A stretch of 64,000 bases of DNA, from NCBI GenBank assembly GCA_018261935.1, contig JAGTRP010000018.1, positions 1-64,000 on the forward strand, given 5' to 3'. This DNA is from Rhodocyclaceae bacterium. GTDB lineage: Bacteria; Pseudomonadota; Gammaproteobacteria; Burkholderiales; Rhodocyclaceae. Both the position numbers and the translations under genes were made by a program. This document shows, one piece after another, positions 1 through 9,585 of this stretch. The stretch's first letter is position 1; the number at the start of each line of letters is the position of its first letter. The notes beneath the pieces were generated by a model. That model was not told the origin of the DNA, ran no database searches, and saw only the letters and a list, made by a program, of their open reading frames with translations.

Positions 1-105
1 ATTCCGGTGTTCGTCACCGAGAACATGGTTGGCCACAAGCTCGGCGAGTTTTCGCTGACCCGGACGTTCAAGGGTCACACCGCCGGCAAGAAAGCCAAGA
101 AATAA
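1..105 (+). CDS. rpsS: 30S ribosomal protein S19, C-terminal part
   Basis: Only the last 34 codons are in the window, reading in frame from base 1 to a TAA. The peptide contains [13 protein letters not shown] and ends in [12 protein letters not shown], the typical end of S19, a protein of the small-subunit head that contacts S13 and 16S rRNA. It sits where S19 belongs in the S10 operon, 9 bases before rplV, with an AAGGAG ribosome binding site overlapping its stop. The start lies outside the window. Confidence 0.95.
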   Translation: MPVFVTENMVGHKLGEFSLTRTFKGHTAGKKAKK

Positions 106-114
106 GGAGCTGAC

Positions 115-444
115 ATGGAAACTCGTGCAAGTTTGCGAGGCGTCCGCCTCTCCGCGCAAAAAGGCCGGCTGGTTGCCGATCTGGTGCGCGGCAAGCAGGT
201 TGGTCAGGCTCTCAATATCCTGGCCTTCTGCCCGAAGAAGGGTGCCGGTATCGTCAAGAAAGTGCTGGAGTCGGCTATCGCCAACGCCGAGCACAATGAC
301 GGCGCCGATATCGACGAACTGAAGGTGAAGACCATCTACGTCGAAAAAGGCATGGTGCTGAAGCGCTTCGCCGCGCGCGCCAAGGGTCGTGGCAATCGGA
401 TCATCAAGCCGACCTGCCACATCTATCTGACCGTTGGTAACTAA
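115..444 (+). CDS. rplV: 50S ribosomal protein L22
   Basis: 109 residues, the usual L22 length. L22 binds 23S rRNA and its long beta hairpin lines the peptide exit tunnel. The N-terminus [20 protein letters not shown] and the basic C-terminal part ([15 protein letters not shown], then THIYLTV-like end) are characteristic. The ATG follows AAGGAG by 6-7 bases. It lies between rpsS and rpsC in standard S10 order and is surely cotranscribed. Confidence 0.98.
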   Translation: METRASLRGVRLSAQKGRLVADLVRGKQVGQALNILAFCPKKGAGIVKKVLESAIANAEHNDGADIDELKVKTIYVEKGMVLKRFAARAKGRGNRIIKPTCHIYLTVGN

Positions 445-453
445 GGAAACGCC

Positions 454-1236
454 ATGGGACAGAAAATCCATCCGACTGGCTTTCGTCTGGCTGTCACGAA
501 GAACTGGAATTCGCGTTGGTACGCGAACAGCCAGGACTTCCCTGAGATGCTGAACGAAGACATCAAGGTTCGTGAATATCTCAAGAAGAAGCTGGCGCAC
601 GCCTCCGTGGGCCGCGTCCTGATCGAGCGTCCGGCCAAGAATGCCCGCGTTACCGTTTTCTCCGCCCGTCCGGGCGTGGTCATCGGCAAGAAGGGCGAGG
701 ACATCGAGCAGCTGCGCTCCGATCTGCAGAGCATCATGGGCGTTCCCGTCCATGTCTCCATCGAGGAAATCCGCAAGCCGGAACTCGACGCTCAGCTGAT
801 CGCCGACTCCATCGCCCAGCAGCTCGAGAAGCGCATCATGTTCCGCCGCGCCATGAAACGCGCCATGCAGAATGCCATGCGCCTCGGCGCCCAGGGTATC
901 AAGGTGATGAGCGCCGGCCGTCTGAATGGCGCCGAAATCGCCCGTAGCGAGTGGTACCGCGAAGGCCGCGTGCCTCTGCACACTCTGCGTGCCGACATCG
1001 ACTACGCCACTTCCGAGGCGCTGACGACCTACGGCATCATTGGTATCAAAGTGTGGGTTTACAAGGGTGAGATGCTCGGTCGCAACGAGCAGCCCGAGGC
1101 TGTCGAGCCTTCCGCCGAAGAGCGCAAGCCGCGGCGTGGCCCGGGCAAGCCGGACGGCGATCGGCCCCGTACCCGCACCGTGAAGGCCGGCGAAGGCGAA
1201 GCTCCGGCCAAGCGTGTAAGAAAGGCAGGTGCTTAA
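454..1236 (+). CDS. rpsC: 30S ribosomal protein S3, with long C-terminal tail
   Basis: 260 residues. S3 lies at the mRNA entry tunnel of the 30S head. The KH domain with [10 protein letters not shown] (around residue 75) and the C-terminal domain with [21 protein letters not shown] (around 165) are intact. After the conserved end near residue 210 there is a charged tail rich in Glu, Pro, Arg and Lys, making it about 25 residues longer than E. coli S3. The tail looks disordered and may bind RNA, but that is inference. It starts 9 bases after rplV and ends 1 base before the rplP start. Confidence 0.98.
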   Translation: MGQKIHPTGFRLAVTKNWNSRWYANSQDFPEMLNEDIKVREYLKKKLAHASVGRVLIERPAKNARVTVFSARPGVVIGKKGEDIEQLRSDLQSIMGVPVHVSIEEIRKPELDAQLIADSIAQQLEKRIMFRRAMKRAMQNAMRLGAQGIKVMSAGRLNGAEIARSEWYREGRVPLHTLRADIDYATSEALTTYGIIGIKVWVYKGEMLGRNEQPEAVEPSAEERKPRRGPGKPDGDRPRTRTVKAGEGEAPAKRVRKAGA

Positions 1237-1237
1237 C

Positions 1238-1651
1238 ATGCTGCAACCGAACCGTCGCAAGTTCCGCAAGGAGCAAAAGGGCCGCAACGAGGGTCTGGCG
1301 ACCCGCGGCACCAAGGTGTCCTTCGGTGAGTGGGGCCTCAAGGCGATTGGCCGCGGTCGTTTGACCGCTCGTCAAATCGAAGCTGCCCGTCGCGCCATGA
1401 CCCGCCACATCAAGCGGGGCGGCCGCATCTGGATCCGTATCTTCCCGGACAAGCCGGTTTCCAAGAAGCCAGCGGAAGTTCGTATGGGTAACGGTAAGGG
1501 CAACCCGGAATACTGGGTCGCCGAAATCCAGCCGGGTAAGGTCCTTTACGAAATGGATGGCGTCAATGAGGCGCTGGCCCGCGAGGCATTTGCTCTCGCG
1601 GCCGCCAAGCTGCCCATCGCCACCACCTTCGTGACTCGTCATCTGGGGTAA
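1238..1651 (+). CDS. rplP: 50S ribosomal protein L16
   Basis: 137 residues. L16 sits near the peptidyl transferase centre and the A-site tRNA elbow. I place the start at ATG 1238 ([17 protein letters not shown]), as in other L16 proteins; a GTG at 1229 in the same frame lies inside rpsC and would add three unconserved residues. The motif [20 protein letters not shown] and the RMGNGKG loop are clear. It is followed after 2 bases by rpmC. Confidence 0.97.
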   Translation: MLQPNRRKFRKEQKGRNEGLATRGTKVSFGEWGLKAIGRGRLTARQIEAARRAMTRHIKRGGRIWIRIFPDKPVSKKPAEVRMGNGKGNPEYWVAEIQPGKVLYEMDGVNEALAREAFALAAAKLPIATTFVTRHLG

Positions 1652-1653
1652 TC

Positions 1654-1848
1654 ATGAAAGCTAGCGAACTGAGAACCAAGAGCGTGGACGAGCTCAACAA
1701 GGAACTGCTGGACCTCCTGAAGGCCCAGTTTGGTCTGCGTATGCAGCTTGCCACTCAGCAGCTGTCCAATACCAGCCAATTGTCCAAGGTGCGTCGCGAC
1801 ATTGCTCGCGTCCGCACGCTTATCCGTGAAAAGGCGGTGCAGCAATGA
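1654..1848 (+). CDS. rpmC: 50S ribosomal protein L29
   Basis: 64 residues, a two-helix protein that sits beside the exit tunnel and forms part of the binding site for trigger factor and [22 protein letters not shown] and the ending [14 protein letters not shown] are typical of L29. Its stop overlaps the rpsQ start in an ATGA, which indicates translational coupling. Confidence 0.97.
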   Translation: MKASELRTKSVDELNKELLDLLKAQFGLRMQLATQQLSNTSQLSKVRRDIARVRTLIREKAVQQ

Positions 1849-2111
1849 GCGAGACCACTAATATCAAGCGCACCCTCATCGGTCGCGTGGTCAGCGACAA
1901 GATGGATAAGACCGTCACCGTCCTGGTCGAACGCAAGGTTAAACACCCGATGTACGGCAAGGTGATGGTACGGTCCAAGAAGTATCACGCCCATAACGAA
2001 GATAACAGCGCCCAAGCCGGCGACCTGGTGCAGATCGAGGAATCTCGCCCGATCTCCCGGACCAAGGCCTGGGTTGTTACCAGCGTTCTGGAGAAGGCGA
2101 TCGTCGTCTGA
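1845..2111 (+). CDS. rpsQ: 30S ribosomal protein S17
   Basis: 88 residues, a primary 16S rRNA-binding protein with an OB fold. The signatures [20 protein letters not shown] and [23 protein letters not shown] are present. This is the last gene of the classical S10 operon. A 157-base spacer containing a promoter and a hairpin follows before rplN. Confidence 0.98.
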   Translation: MSETTNIKRTLIGRVVSDKMDKTVTVLVERKVKHPMYGKVMVRSKKYHAHNEDNSAQAGDLVQIEESRPISRTKAWVVTSVLEKAIVV

Positions 2112-2130
2112 CGATTTGTTCTGACGGCGC

Positions 2131-2159
2131 TTGCGCAATTGAAAAGGGGCCGGTATAAT
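2131..2159 (+). promoter_or_regulatory. Putative spc operon promoter
   Basis: TTGCGC at 2131-2136, a 17-base spacer and a perfect TATAAT at 2154-2159 lie in the only large gap of the ribosomal cluster, between rpsQ and rplN. In E. coli the spc promoter occupies the same junction. A start near 2166 would give a leader of about 100 bases before rplN. The TATAAT is also the loop of the hairpin at 2142-2171. Confidence 0.7.
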
Positions 2160-2173
2160 CCGGCTTCTTTTTT
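2142..2173 (+). terminator. Terminator-like hairpin with the -10 box in its loop
   Basis: The arms 2142-2153 (AAAAGGGGCCGG) and 2160-2171 (CCGGCTTCTTTT) can form 12 pairs including two G-U, with the 6-base loop TATAAT, and run into a T tract ending at 2173. It could end or attenuate S10 operon transcripts just where the spc promoter starts new ones. Whether it ends transcription is inference. Confidence 0.55.
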
Positions 2174-2268
2174 CGCTGGCCCGCATCCCGTGGGTCAGCA
2201 TGGAAGTTCAACCCTTAACGGGTTCCAAGACTGACCGCGGTTTGCGGATTAAGTTGGAGTTTAATTAA

Positions 2269-2637
2269 ATGATTCAGATGCAGACGATTCTGGACGTCGC
2301 CGACAACACCGGTGCGCGTTCGGTAATGTGTATCAAGGTGCTGGGCGGCTCCAAGCGCCGCTACGCCGGCATCGGCGACATCATCAAGGTCAGCATCAAG
2401 GATGCTGCACCGCGTGGACGCGTCAAGAAGGGCGACGTGTATAGCGCAGTGGTGGTGCGCACGGCTAAGGGTGTTCGTCGTCCGGACGGTTCGCTGGTCC
2501 GCTTCGACGGCAATGCCGCCGTGCTCCTCAACAACAAGCTGGAGCCTATCGGCACCCGCATCTTCGGCCCGGTGACGCGCGAACTGCGCAACGAGCGCTT
2601 CATGAAGATCGTGTCCCTGGCGCCGGAAGTGCTGTAA
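2269..2637 (+). CDS. rplN: 50S ribosomal protein L14
   Basis: 122 residues, exactly the family length. L14 binds 23S rRNA and forms the intersubunit bridge B8. [17 protein letters not shown] at the N-terminus and [20 protein letters not shown] near residue 85 identify it. It is the first gene of the spc operon. The ribosome binding site is GGAG followed by TTTAATTAA before the ATG. Confidence 0.98.
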   Translation: MIQMQTILDVADNTGARSVMCIKVLGGSKRRYAGIGDIIKVSIKDAAPRGRVKKGDVYSAVVVRTAKGVRRPDGSLVRFDGNAAVLLNNKLEPIGTRIFGPVTRELRNERFMKIVSLAPEVL

Positions 2638-2647
2638 GGAGCGGATG

Positions 2648-2965
2648 ATGGAAAAGATTCGCAAGGGTGACGACGTCGTCGTTATTACTGGCAAGGACAA
2701 GGGCAAGCGCGGTACCGTGCTGCGTCGCGTCGATGAGGAACATGTCGTGGTCGAGGGCGTCAATCGCGCCAAGAAGCACGTCAAGCCGAACCCGATCAAG
2801 GGTGTGGCTGGTGGCATTATCGATAAGGATATGCCGATCCATGTCTCCAACGTCGCCCTCTTCAATCCGGCGACCAAGAAGGCCGATCGCGTCGGCATCA
2901 AGGTCCTGGAAGATGGTCGCAAGGTTCGCGTGTTCAAATCGAACGGCGAACTGGTGAACGCTTAA
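2648..2965 (+). CDS. rplX: 50S ribosomal protein L24
   Basis: 105 residues with a KOW motif ([18 protein letters not shown], residues 8-25). L24 starts assembly of the 50S subunit at the 5' end of 23S rRNA. Two ATGs stand side by side at 2645 and 2648. I chose the second because it lies 6 bases from AAGGAG (2636-2641), against 3 for the first, and gives the family start MEKIRKGDD. Confidence 0.95.
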   Translation: MEKIRKGDDVVVITGKDKGKRGTVLRRVDEEHVVVEGVNRAKKHVKPNPIKGVAGGIIDKDMPIHVSNVALFNPATKKADRVGIKVLEDGRKVRVFKSNGELVNA

Positions 2966-2974
2966 GGAGCAGTC

Positions 2975-3514
2975 ATGGCGCGTTTGCAAGACTTTTACAA
3001 GAACACCGTGGTAGGCGATCTGACCAAGCAGTTCGGCTACAAGTCGGTGATGGAAGTGCCCCGGATCACCAAAATCACCCTGAATATGGGTGTGGGTGAG
3101 GCGGTGGCCGACAAGAAGGTGCTCGAGAACGCCGTGGGCGACATGCAGAAGATCGCCGGCCAGAAGCCGGTGACCACCAAGGCTCGCAAGTCGATCGCTG
3201 GCTTCAAGATTCGTGACGGCTATCCGATTGGCTGCATGGTGACGCTGCGCGGCCCCCGCATGTTCGAATTCCTCGATCGCCTGGTGACCGTGGCCCTGCC
3301 CCGTGTCCGCGACTTCCGTGGTATCTCCGGCAAGGGTTTTGACGGCCGTGGCAACTACAACATGGGCGTCAAGGAACAGATCATTTTCCCGGAAATCGAG
3401 TACGACAAGATCGATGCTCTCCGGGGTATGAATATCAGCATCACGACGACGGCCAAGACCGATGCAGAAGCCAAGGCTCTGCTCGCCGCGTTCAAGTTCC
3501 CGTTCAAGAATTGA
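2975..3514 (+). CDS. rplE: 50S ribosomal protein L5
   Basis: 179 residues, the usual L5 length. L5 binds 5S rRNA and contacts the P-site tRNA and S13. The motifs [16 protein letters not shown] (around 35), [18 protein letters not shown] and [20 protein letters not shown] are clear. It follows rplX by 9 bases with AAGGAG before the ATG. Confidence 0.98.
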   Translation: MARLQDFYKNTVVGDLTKQFGYKSVMEVPRITKITLNMGVGEAVADKKVLENAVGDMQKIAGQKPVTTKARKSIAGFKIRDGYPIGCMVTLRGPRMFEFLDRLVTVALPRVRDFRGISGKGFDGRGNYNMGVKEQIIFPEIEYDKIDALRGMNISITTTAKTDAEAKALLAAFKFPFKN

Positions 3515-3521
3515 GGCAATC

Positions 3522-3827
3522 ATGGCAAAACTTGCTCTGATCAACCGTGAAGAGAAGCGCCGCAAGCTGGTCGCGCAATACGCCAAGAAGCGTGCGGCCC
3601 TGGAGGCGATCATCAACAACGCCAGCCTCTCTGACGCGGAGCGTTATGAAGCCCGCCTGAAGCTGCAGGCCCTGCCGCGCAACGCCAGCCCCTCCCGGCT
3701 GCGCAACCGTTGCCAGCTGACCGGCCGTCCGCGTGGCGTTTTTCGTAAGTTCGGTCTGTGCCGCAACAAGATCCGTGAGCTTGCCTTCAATGGCGAGATT
3801 CCGGGTGTTGTCAAAGCCAGCTGGTAA
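3522..3827 (+). CDS. rpsN: 30S ribosomal protein S14
   Basis: 101 residues. This is the long, zinc-free form of S14: it has the C-terminal [20 protein letters not shown] segment but no paired CxxC ribbon. I start it at ATG 3522 ([16 protein letters not shown]), 7 bases after the rplE stop; the same frame is open upstream, but only inside rplE. S14 is needed late in 30S head assembly. Confidence 0.97.
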   Translation: MAKLALINREEKRRKLVAQYAKKRAALEAIINNASLSDAERYEARLKLQALPRNASPSRLRNRCQLTGRPRGVFRKFGLCRNKIRELAFNGEIPGVVKASW

Positions 3828-3842
3828 TCAGGAGATACAGAA

Positions 3843-4241
3843 ATGGCTATGAGCGATCCGATCGCGGACATGCTGACCCGCATCCGCAACGCCCAGCTCG
3901 CCGAAAAGGCGTCTGTGTCCATGCCGTCGTCCAAGGTGAAGGTGGCGATTGCCGCCGTCCTGAAGGACGAGGGCTATGTCGAAGATTTCGCAGTTCGCGA
4001 GACTGAAGGCAACAAGGCTACTCTCGATATCGCGCTGAAGTATTACGCTGGCCGTCCGGTCATCGAGCGCATCGAGCGTGTGTCCAAGCCCGGTCTGCGG
4101 ATTTACAAGGGCTGCGAAGATATTCCCCGCGTCATGAACGGTCTGGGCGTCGCCATCGTGTCGACCCCCAAGGGCGTCATGACCGATCGCAAGGCTCGCG
4201 CCAGCAAGGTCGGCGGCGAAGTTCTTTGCATCGTGGCGTAA
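3843..4241 (+). CDS. rpsH: 30S ribosomal protein S8
   Basis: 132 residues. S8 binds helix 21 of 16S rRNA; in E. coli it also represses the spc operon by binding the rplE region of the m[21 protein letters not shown] and the C-terminal [20 protein letters not shown] identify it. An ATG two codons later (MSDP) is possible, but GGAGATACAG favours the first. Confidence 0.98.
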   Translation: MAMSDPIADMLTRIRNAQLAEKASVSMPSSKVKVAIAAVLKDEGYVEDFAVRETEGNKATLDIALKYYAGRPVIERIERVSKPGLRIYKGCEDIPRVMNGLGVAIVSTPKGVMTDRKARASKVGGEVLCIVA

Positions 4242-4251
4242 GGGAGGAAAC

Positions 4252-4785
4252 ATGTCCCGTATTGGTAAGAATCCCATCGCGCTGCCCGCTGGCGTGGAAG
4301 TGAAGATCGGCGAGGAGCAGATCACCGTCAAGGGCCCCCTGGGTACCCTGGCGACTGCCTCCCATCCGGCTGTCAAAGTTGCCGTCGAAGGCCAGGAGGT
4401 CGTCTGCTCCAAGGTCGATAGTGCCGCCAACGGCGCTGCCATGTGGGGCACCATGCGTGCCAATCTGAACAACATGGTCAACGGCGTCTCCAAGGGCTTC
4501 GAGAAGAAGCTGCAGCTGGTCGGCGTGGGCTACCGGGCCCAGGCTCAGGGCGATACCCTGAACCTGACTCTAGGTTTCTCCCATCCCGTCGCCCACAAGA
4601 TGCCCGCCGGCATCAAGGTTGAAACTCCGACCCAGACCGAGATCCTGATCAAGGGTATCGACCGTCAGTTGGTCGGCCAGGTTGCTGCCGAAGTCCGTGC
4701 GTATCGCAAGCCCGAGCCCTATAAGGGCAAGGGTGTCCGCTACGCCGACGAAGTGGTGGTTATCAAAGAGACCAAGAAGAAGTAA
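4252..4785 (+). CDS. rplF: 50S ribosomal protein L6
   Basis: 177 residues, two tandem L6 folds as usual. L6 lies near the GTPase-associated centre of the 50S subunit. [17 protein letters not shown] at the start and the signature [14 protein letters not shown] near residue 160 are diagnostic. It follows rpsH by 10 bases, with GGGAGG upstream of the ATG. Confidence 0.98.
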   Translation: MSRIGKNPIALPAGVEVKIGEEQITVKGPLGTLATASHPAVKVAVEGQEVVCSKVDSAANGAAMWGTMRANLNNMVNGVSKGFEKKLQLVGVGYRAQAQGDTLNLTLGFSHPVAHKMPAGIKVETPTQTEILIKGIDRQLVGQVAAEVRAYRKPEPYKGKGVRYADEVVVIKETKKK

Positions 4786-4794
4786 GGGTGGCTT

Positions 4795-5151
4795 ATGTTT
4801 ATTAAGAAACAAGCGCGTCTGCGCCGCGCCCGGCAAACCCGGGCCAAGATCGCCGAGCTTAAGGCTGTGCGCTTGTGCGTTAATCGCACGAACTGCCACA
4901 TTTACGCCCAAGTCATCTCTCCTTGCGGAAGCAAGGTGCTGGCGACGGCTTCGACGCTCGAGCCCGGCGTCCGCAAGGATATCGCCAACGGTGGCAACAA
5001 GGCTGCCGCAACGGCGGTCGGCAAGCTCATCGCCGAACGCGCCAAGGCGGCCGGCATCGAACAGGTGGCTTTTGATCGTTCCGGTTTCCAGTACCACGGT
5101 CGTGTTCAGGCGCTGGCGGATGCCGCGCGTGAAGCCGGCCTGAAGTTCTGA
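4795..5151 (+). CDS. rplR: 50S ribosomal protein L18
   Basis: 118 residues. L18 binds 5S rRNA together with L5 and L25. The conserved core [17 protein letters not shown], the middle [15 protein letters not shown] and the end [24 protein letters not shown] are present. It lies 9 bases after rplF and 30 bases before rpsE. Confidence 0.97.
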   Translation: MFIKKQARLRRARQTRAKIAELKAVRLCVNRTNCHIYAQVISPCGSKVLATASTLEPGVRKDIANGGNKAAATAVGKLIAERAKAAGIEQVAFDRSGFQYHGRVQALADAAREAGLKF

Positions 5152-5181
5152 TTGAACCGGCGACAAGGACGAGGTTAGGAA

Positions 5182-5709
5182 ATGGCTAAACCCGAAAGAA
5201 GCAGGAAAGTTCAACAGGCTGACGAGCGCGACGACGGTCTGCGCGAAAAGATGGTGTCCGTCAACCGCGTCACCAAGGTGGTGAAGGGCGGCCGGATCCT
5301 CGGTTTCGCCGCACTGACCGTGGTTGGCGACGGCGACGGCGGCATCGGCATGGGCAAGGGCAAGTCCCGCGAAGTGCCGGTGGCTGTCCAGAAGGCGATG
5401 GAAGAAGCCCGTCGCAAGTTGGCCAAGGTCAATCTGAAGAGCGGCACCGTGCATCACACCGTGATGGGTCGTCATGGCGCCACCACCGTGATGATCCAGC
5501 CGGCACCGGACGGCACCGGCATCATCGCCGGCGGCGCCATGCGCGCCGTGTTCGAAGTGGCCGGCGTCACCAACGTGGTGGCGAAGGCCCACGGCTCGAC
5601 CAATCCCTACAACATCGTGCGTGCCACCATCGACGGCCTGTCGAAGGTGAATACGCCGGCCGAGATTGCTGCCAAGCGCGGCAAGTCGGTTGAACAGATC
5701 CTGGGGTAA
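5182..5709 (+). CDS. rpsE: 30S ribosomal protein S5
   Basis: 175 residues. S5 helps set decoding accuracy and lines the mRNA entry channel. The dsRNA-binding-like N-terminal domain ([17 protein letters not shown]) and the segment [18 protein letters not shown] are clear, as is the C-terminal [15 protein letters not shown]. The ribosome binding site GTTAGGAA precedes ATG 5182. Confidence 0.98.
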   Translation: MAKPERSRKVQQADERDDGLREKMVSVNRVTKVVKGGRILGFAALTVVGDGDGGIGMGKGKSREVPVAVQKAMEEARRKLAKVNLKSGTVHHTVMGRHGATTVMIQPAPDGTGIIAGGAMRAVFEVAGVTNVVAKAHGSTNPYNIVRATIDGLSKVNTPAEIAAKRGKSVEQILG

Positions 5710-5712
5710 GCC

Positions 5713-5895
5713 ATGGCTGACAAGAAAATCAAGGTGAAGCTCGTCAAGAGCATCATCGGCACCAAGCAGGACCACCGCGCCACCGTGCGCGGCCTGGGTC
5801 TCCGCAAGCTCAATAGCGTTGCCGAGCTTGAAGACACCCCGGCGGTCCGCGGCATGATCAACAAGGTTCAATACCTTGTGAAAGTTGAGGGCTAA
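5713..5895 (+). CDS. rpmD: 50S ribosomal protein L30
   Basis: 60 residues, the short bacterial L30. [20 protein letters not shown] and the [10 protein letters not shown] turn identify it. It starts 3 bases after rpsE and ends 3 bases before rplO, the tight packing usual for this operon. Confidence 0.97.
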   Translation: MADKKIKVKLVKSIIGTKQDHRATVRGLGLRKLNSVAELEDTPAVRGMINKVQYLVKVEG

Positions 5896-5898
5896 GCG

Positions 5899-6333
5899 AT
5901 GCGTCTGAATACCATCAAGCCGGGTGAAGGCTCCAAGAAGGCCGCCAAGCGCGTCGGCCGCGGTATCGGTTGCGGCCTGGGCAAGACCTGCGGCCGTGGC
6001 CACAAGGGCCAGAAGTCCCGTTCCGGCGGCTTCCACAAGGTCGGTTTCGAGGGCGGCCAGATGCCTCTGCAGCGTCGTCTGCCGAAGCGGGGTTTCAACT
6101 CCCTGACCCGTGCCCGTAACTACGAAGTCCGCCTGACGGACCTGGAGCGCCTGCCGGTCGACGAGATCGATCTGCTGGCTCTGCAAGTCGCCGGCATTGT
6201 TCCGGGTGATGCCCTGTCGGCCAAGGTCATCCTGTCGGGCGAGATCACCCGCAAGGTGGTCCTGAAGGGCGTTGGCGCCACCAAGGGTGCCAAGGCAGCT
6301 ATCGAAGCGGTCGGCGGTTCCATCGCCGAATAA
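5899..6333 (+). CDS. rplO: 50S ribosomal protein L15
   Basis: 144 residues. L15 is a late-assembly 23S rRNA-binding protein. [20 protein letters not shown], the glycine-rich [12 protein letters not shown] stretch and the [15 protein letters not shown] motif are typical. The C-terminal domain ends in GGSIAE. It is followed after 20 bases by secY. Confidence 0.98.
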   Translation: MRLNTIKPGEGSKKAAKRVGRGIGCGLGKTCGRGHKGQKSRSGGFHKVGFEGGQMPLQRRLPKRGFNSLTRARNYEVRLTDLERLPVDEIDLLALQVAGIVPGDALSAKVILSGEITRKVVLKGVGATKGAKAAIEAVGGSIAE

Positions 6334-6353
6334 GCAGGAAGAGGAAGACGACG

Positions 6354-7676
6354 TTGGCGGCAAATCCTACTCAGGTTGGCAAGGGCGGCAAGTTCGGCGA
6401 TTTGAAGCGTCGGCTTTGGTTCCTTCTGGGCGCACTGATCGTATATCGGATCGGTGCCCATATTCCTGTGCCGGGGATCGACCCCAACGCCCTCTCCGAG
6501 CTCTTCCGCTCGCAACAGGGCGGCATCCTGGGCATGTTCAACATGTTCTCGGGTGGCGCCCTGTCGCGCTTCACCATTTTCGCTCTTGGGATCATGCCGT
6601 ACATTTCGGCATCGATCATCATGCAGCTCATGAGCGTGGCCAGCCCGCAGCTCGAAGCCCTCAAAAAAGAGGGTGAGGCCGGCCGTCGCAAGATTACCCA
6701 ATACACCCGCTATGGCACCGTCGCCCTGGCCCTGTTCCAGGGACTTGGCATCGCCATCGCGCTGGAGGCGCAGCCCGGCCTGGTCAATGACCCCGGCTTC
6801 GTATTCCGCCTCACCACCGTCACCACCCTGGTGACCGGCACCATGTTCCTGATGTGGCTTGGGGAACAGGTGACCGAGCGCGGCATCGGCAACGGCATTT
6901 CCATCATCATCTTCGCGGGTATCGCGGCGGGCCTTCCGAGCGCCCTGGGCGGCCTGCTGGAGTTGGTGCGCACCGGCGGCATGCATCCGCTGACTGCCCT
7001 GGTCATCTGCGTTCTGGTTGCCCTGGTGACGGCCTTCGTGGTTTTCGTCGAACGGGGCCAGCGCAAGATTCTGGTGAATTACGCCAAGCGCCAGGTCGGC
7101 AACAAGATTTACGGCGGCCAGAGCTCCCATCTGCCGCTCAAGCTGAATATGTCCGGCGTCATTCCGCCCATCTTCGCCTCGTCCATCATTCTGTTCCCTG
7201 CCACTGTCGCCGGCTGGTTCGGCGCCAACGAATCGATGAACTGGCTGAAGGACATCGCCGGCGCCCTGTCGCCCGGTCAGCCGGTCTACGTCATGCTTTA
7301 CGCTGCGGCGATCATTTTCTTCTGCTTCTTCTACACGGCCCTGGTTTTCAATTCCAAGGAAACCGCCGACAACCTGAAGAAGAGCGGCGCCTTCGTTCCC
7401 GGCATCCGTCCCGGTGAGCAGACCGCCCGCTACATCGACAAGATCCTGATGCGCCTGACCCTGGTGGGTGCGGCCTACATCACCGTGGTGTGTCTGCTGC
7501 CCGAGTTTCTTATCCTCAAATGGAACGTTCCGTTCTATTTCGGTGGGACGTCCTTGCTGATTATCGTGGTCGTGACCATGGACTTCATGGCCCAGGTCCA
7601 GGCCTATGTGATGTCCCACCAATATGAGAGCCTGCTGAAGAAAGCGAACTTCAAAGGCTCGCCGCTGATCAAGTAA
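6354..7676 (+). CDS. secY: Preprotein translocase subunit SecY
   Basis: 440 residues with about ten hydrophobic segments; it forms the channel of the Sec translocon in the inner membrane with SecE and SecG. The plug region after the first helix ([20 protein letters not shown]), the segment [14 protein letters not shown] and the basic cytoplasmic loop [19 protein letters not shown] identify it. The start is TTG at 6354 (reads [12 protein letters not shown]), preceded by GAGGAAGA; no ATG at the family position exists. A TTG start may limit its yield relative to the ribosomal genes. Confidence 0.97.
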   Translation: MAANPTQVGKGGKFGDLKRRLWFLLGALIVYRIGAHIPVPGIDPNALSELFRSQQGGILGMFNMFSGGALSRFTIFALGIMPYISASIIMQLMSVASPQLEALKKEGEAGRRKITQYTRYGTVALALFQGLGIAIALEAQPGLVNDPGFVFRLTTVTTLVTGTMFLMWLGEQVTERGIGNGISIIIFAGIAAGLPSALGGLLELVRTGGMHPLTALVICVLVALVTAFVVFVERGQRKILVNYAKRQVGNKIYGGQSSHLPLKLNMSGVIPPIFASSIILFPATVAGWFGANESMNWLKDIAGALSPGQPVYVMLYAAAIIFFCFFYTALVFNSKETADNLKKSGAFVPGIRPGEQTARYIDKILMRLTLVGAAYITVVCLLPEFLILKWNVPFYFGGTSLLIIVVVTMDFMAQVQAYVMSHQYESLLKKANFKGSPLIK

Positions 7677-7683
7677 GCCGGAT

Positions 7684-7902
7684 ATGTCCAAGGAAGACCT
7701 CATCGAAATGCAGGGGGAGGTTGTGGAAAACCTCCCGAATGCGACCTTCAAGGTCAAGCTGGAAAACGGCCATATCGTGCACGGTTTCATTTCGGGCAAG
7801 ATGCGTATGCACTACATCCGCATCCTGCCTGGCGACAAGGTGACCGTGCAGTTGACGCCGTACGATTTAACCAAGGCCCGGATCGTTTTCCGGTCCAAGT
7901 AA
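7684..7902 (+). CDS. infA: Translation initiation factor IF-1 (ribosomal-cluster copy)
   Basis: 72 residues, the standard IF-1 length, an OB fold that occupies the 30S A site during initiation. [20 protein letters not shown] and the end [16 protein letters not shown] are typical. A second, diverged copy lies at 47726-47983. This copy differs from E. coli IF-1 at several positions around the [15 protein letters not shown] loop. Confidence 0.97.
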   Translation: MSKEDLIEMQGEVVENLPNATFKVKLENGHIVHGFISGKMRMHYIRILPGDKVTVQLTPYDLTKARIVFRSK

Positions 7903-7975
7903 GAACTCTCTACGCAATAAACCGCAGGGCAAGGAATCACGGCTGCTTCCAAGCCTCGCAGACCAGGAGTTGAAC

Positions 7976-8089
7976 ATGAAAGTGCAACCTTCAGTGAAGC
8001 GCGTTTGCCGCAATTGCAAAGTCATCCGCCGCAAGGGCGTCGTGCGCATCATTTGCAAGGATCCGCGTCACAAGCAACGCCAGGGCTGA
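7976..8089 (+). CDS. rpmJ: 50S ribosomal protein L36, zinc-binding form
   Basis: A 37-residue gene reading [20 protein letters not shown] and ending PRHKQRQG. The ligands C11, C14, C27 and H32 make it the zinc-binding form of L36. It sits between infA and rpsM, its normal place. CAGGAG lies 9 bases before the ATG. At this length it is easily missed by automatic gene finders. Confidence 0.95.
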   Translation: MKVQPSVKRVCRNCKVIRRKGVVRIICKDPRHKQRQG

Positions 8090-8143
8090 GAAGCTCTGGA
8101 CATGACCGGTATTCGTTAATTTTCGAAACATTGGAGTGATTCG

Positions 8144-8506
8144 ATGGCCCGTATCGCAGGGGTAAACATTCCGAACCATCAGCATGCCGAAATCGCTCTG
8201 ACCGCGATTTACGGCATCGGCCGTACCCGCGCACAGAAGATCTGTGACGCAGCCGGCATTGGCCGGAACACCAAAATGAAGGACCTGTCCGACGCGGACA
8301 TGGACAAGTTGCGTGACGAAGTCGGCAAGTACACCGTTGAAGGTGATCTGCGCCGCGAAGTCACGATGAGCATCAAGCGCCTCATGGACCTCGGTTGCTA
8401 CCGTGGCATGCGCCACCGCAAGGGCCTGCCCTGCCGCGGCCAGCGCACCCGTACCAACGCTCGTACCCGCAAGGGTCCGCGCAAGGCCATCGCCGGCAAG
8501 AAGTAA
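8144..8506 (+). CDS. rpsM: 30S ribosomal protein S13
   Basis: 120 residues. S13 is in the 30S head, contacts the P-site tRNA and forms bridges to L5. [20 protein letters not shown], the helix-hairpin-helix [12 protein letters not shown] and the C-terminal [15 protein letters not shown] tail are diagnostic. It is the first gene of the alpha operon. Confidence 0.98.
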   Translation: MARIAGVNIPNHQHAEIALTAIYGIGRTRAQKICDAAGIGRNTKMKDLSDADMDKLRDEVGKYTVEGDLRREVTMSIKRLMDLGCYRGMRHRKGLPCRGQRTRTNARTRKGPRKAIAGKK

Positions 8507-8518
8507 TAGGGACTGAAC

Positions 8519-8908
8519 ATGGCAAAGACTGCTCAAAAAGTTCGCAAAAAGGTCAAGAAGAACGTGGCCGAGGGCATCGCCCACATCCACGCTTCCTTCA
8601 ACAACACCATCATCACCATCACCGACCGCCAGGGCAATGCCCTGTCGTGGGCGACTTCCGGTGGCGCCGGTTTCCGCGGCTCCCGCAAGTCCACCCCCTT
8701 TGCGGCTCAGGTGGCGGCCGAAGCTGCCGGCAAGGCAGCCCAGGAATGCGGCGTCAAGAACCTCGAAGTTCGCATCAAGGGCCCCGGTCCTGGCCGTGAG
8801 TCTTCCGTCCGCGCGCTCAATGCGCTGGGCATGAAGATCACCGCCATCTCCGACGTTACCCCGGTGCCGCACAACGGTTGCCGTCCGCCCAAGAAGCGCC
8901 GCATTTAA
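8519..8908 (+). CDS. rpsK: 30S ribosomal protein S11
   Basis: 129 residues. S11 lies on the 30S platform near the E site. The motifs [18 protein letters not shown] and [20 protein letters not shown], and the end [13 protein letters not shown], identify it. It follows rpsM by 12 bases. Confidence 0.98.
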   Translation: MAKTAQKVRKKVKKNVAEGIAHIHASFNNTIITITDRQGNALSWATSGGAGFRGSRKSTPFAAQVAAEAAGKAAQECGVKNLEVRIKGPGPGRESSVRALNALGMKITAISDVTPVPHNGCRPPKKRRI

Positions 8909-8920
8909 GGAGAAAGACAA

Positions 8921-9550
8921 GTGGCTCGTAATCTCGATCCGAAATGCCGTCAGTGCCGCCGCGAGGGCGAAAAGCTGTTCCTCAAGGCTGAAAAGTGCTT
9001 CACCGACAAGTGCGCCATCGAGCGCCGCTCCTATGCTCCTGGCCAGCACGGCCAGAAGTCCGGCGCCCGTCTGTCCGACTATGGCGTGCACCTGCGTGCC
9101 AAGCAGAAGATCCGTCGCGTGTATGGCGTCCTCGAAGGCCAGTTCCGCAAGACCTTCTTCGAAGCCGAGCGCCGTAAGGGCCAGACCGGTGAAAACCTGC
9201 TGCAGCTCCTGGAATCCCGCCTGGATTCCGTCGCTTACCGCATGGGCTTCGGCGGTTCCCGCGCCGAGTCCCGCCAAGTGGTTCGCCACAACGGCGTGCT
9301 GGTCAACGGCAAGCGTGTCAACATCCCGTCCTACCAGGTCAAGCCCGGCGACGTGGTGCAGCTGACCGACCGCGCCCGTGGCTCGCTGCGCGTCAAGGCT
9401 GCCCTCGAAGCCGCCGAATCCCGGGGCTTCCCCGAGTGGCTGGCTGTGGATGTCAAGGAAGGCAAGGGGACGTTCAAGGCCCTGCCGCAGCGTTCCGAGC
9501 TGCCGGCGACCCTTAACGAAGGTCTGGTCATCGAACTGTACTCCAAGTAA
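8921..9550 (+). CDS. rpsD: 30S ribosomal protein S4, zinc-binding type
   Basis: 209 residues. S4 starts 30S assembly and, in E. coli, represses the alpha operon. The start is GTG 8921, preceded by AAGGAGAAAGAC. Four cysteines at about 9, 12, 26 and 31 form the zinc knuckle of the C-plus type of S4, unlike the E. coli protein. The S4 RNA-binding domain ([38 protein letters not shown]) is intact. Confidence 0.98.
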   Translation: MARNLDPKCRQCRREGEKLFLKAEKCFTDKCAIERRSYAPGQHGQKSGARLSDYGVHLRAKQKIRRVYGVLEGQFRKTFFEAERRKGQTGENLLQLLESRLDSVAYRMGFGGSRAESRQVVRHNGVLVNGKRVNIPSYQVKPGDVVQLTDRARGSLRVKAALEAAESRGFPEWLAVDVKEGKGTFKALPQRSELPATLNEGLVIELYSK

Positions 9551-9585
9551 GCGTCGGCCGAATAACAGGATAAAAAGGATAGCCC

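Noticed and set aside
4570-6363. 597-codon minus-strand open frame across rplF-secY
   Set aside because: It lies entirely antisense to five ribosomal genes with intact reading frames; such frames are common in high-GC DNA.
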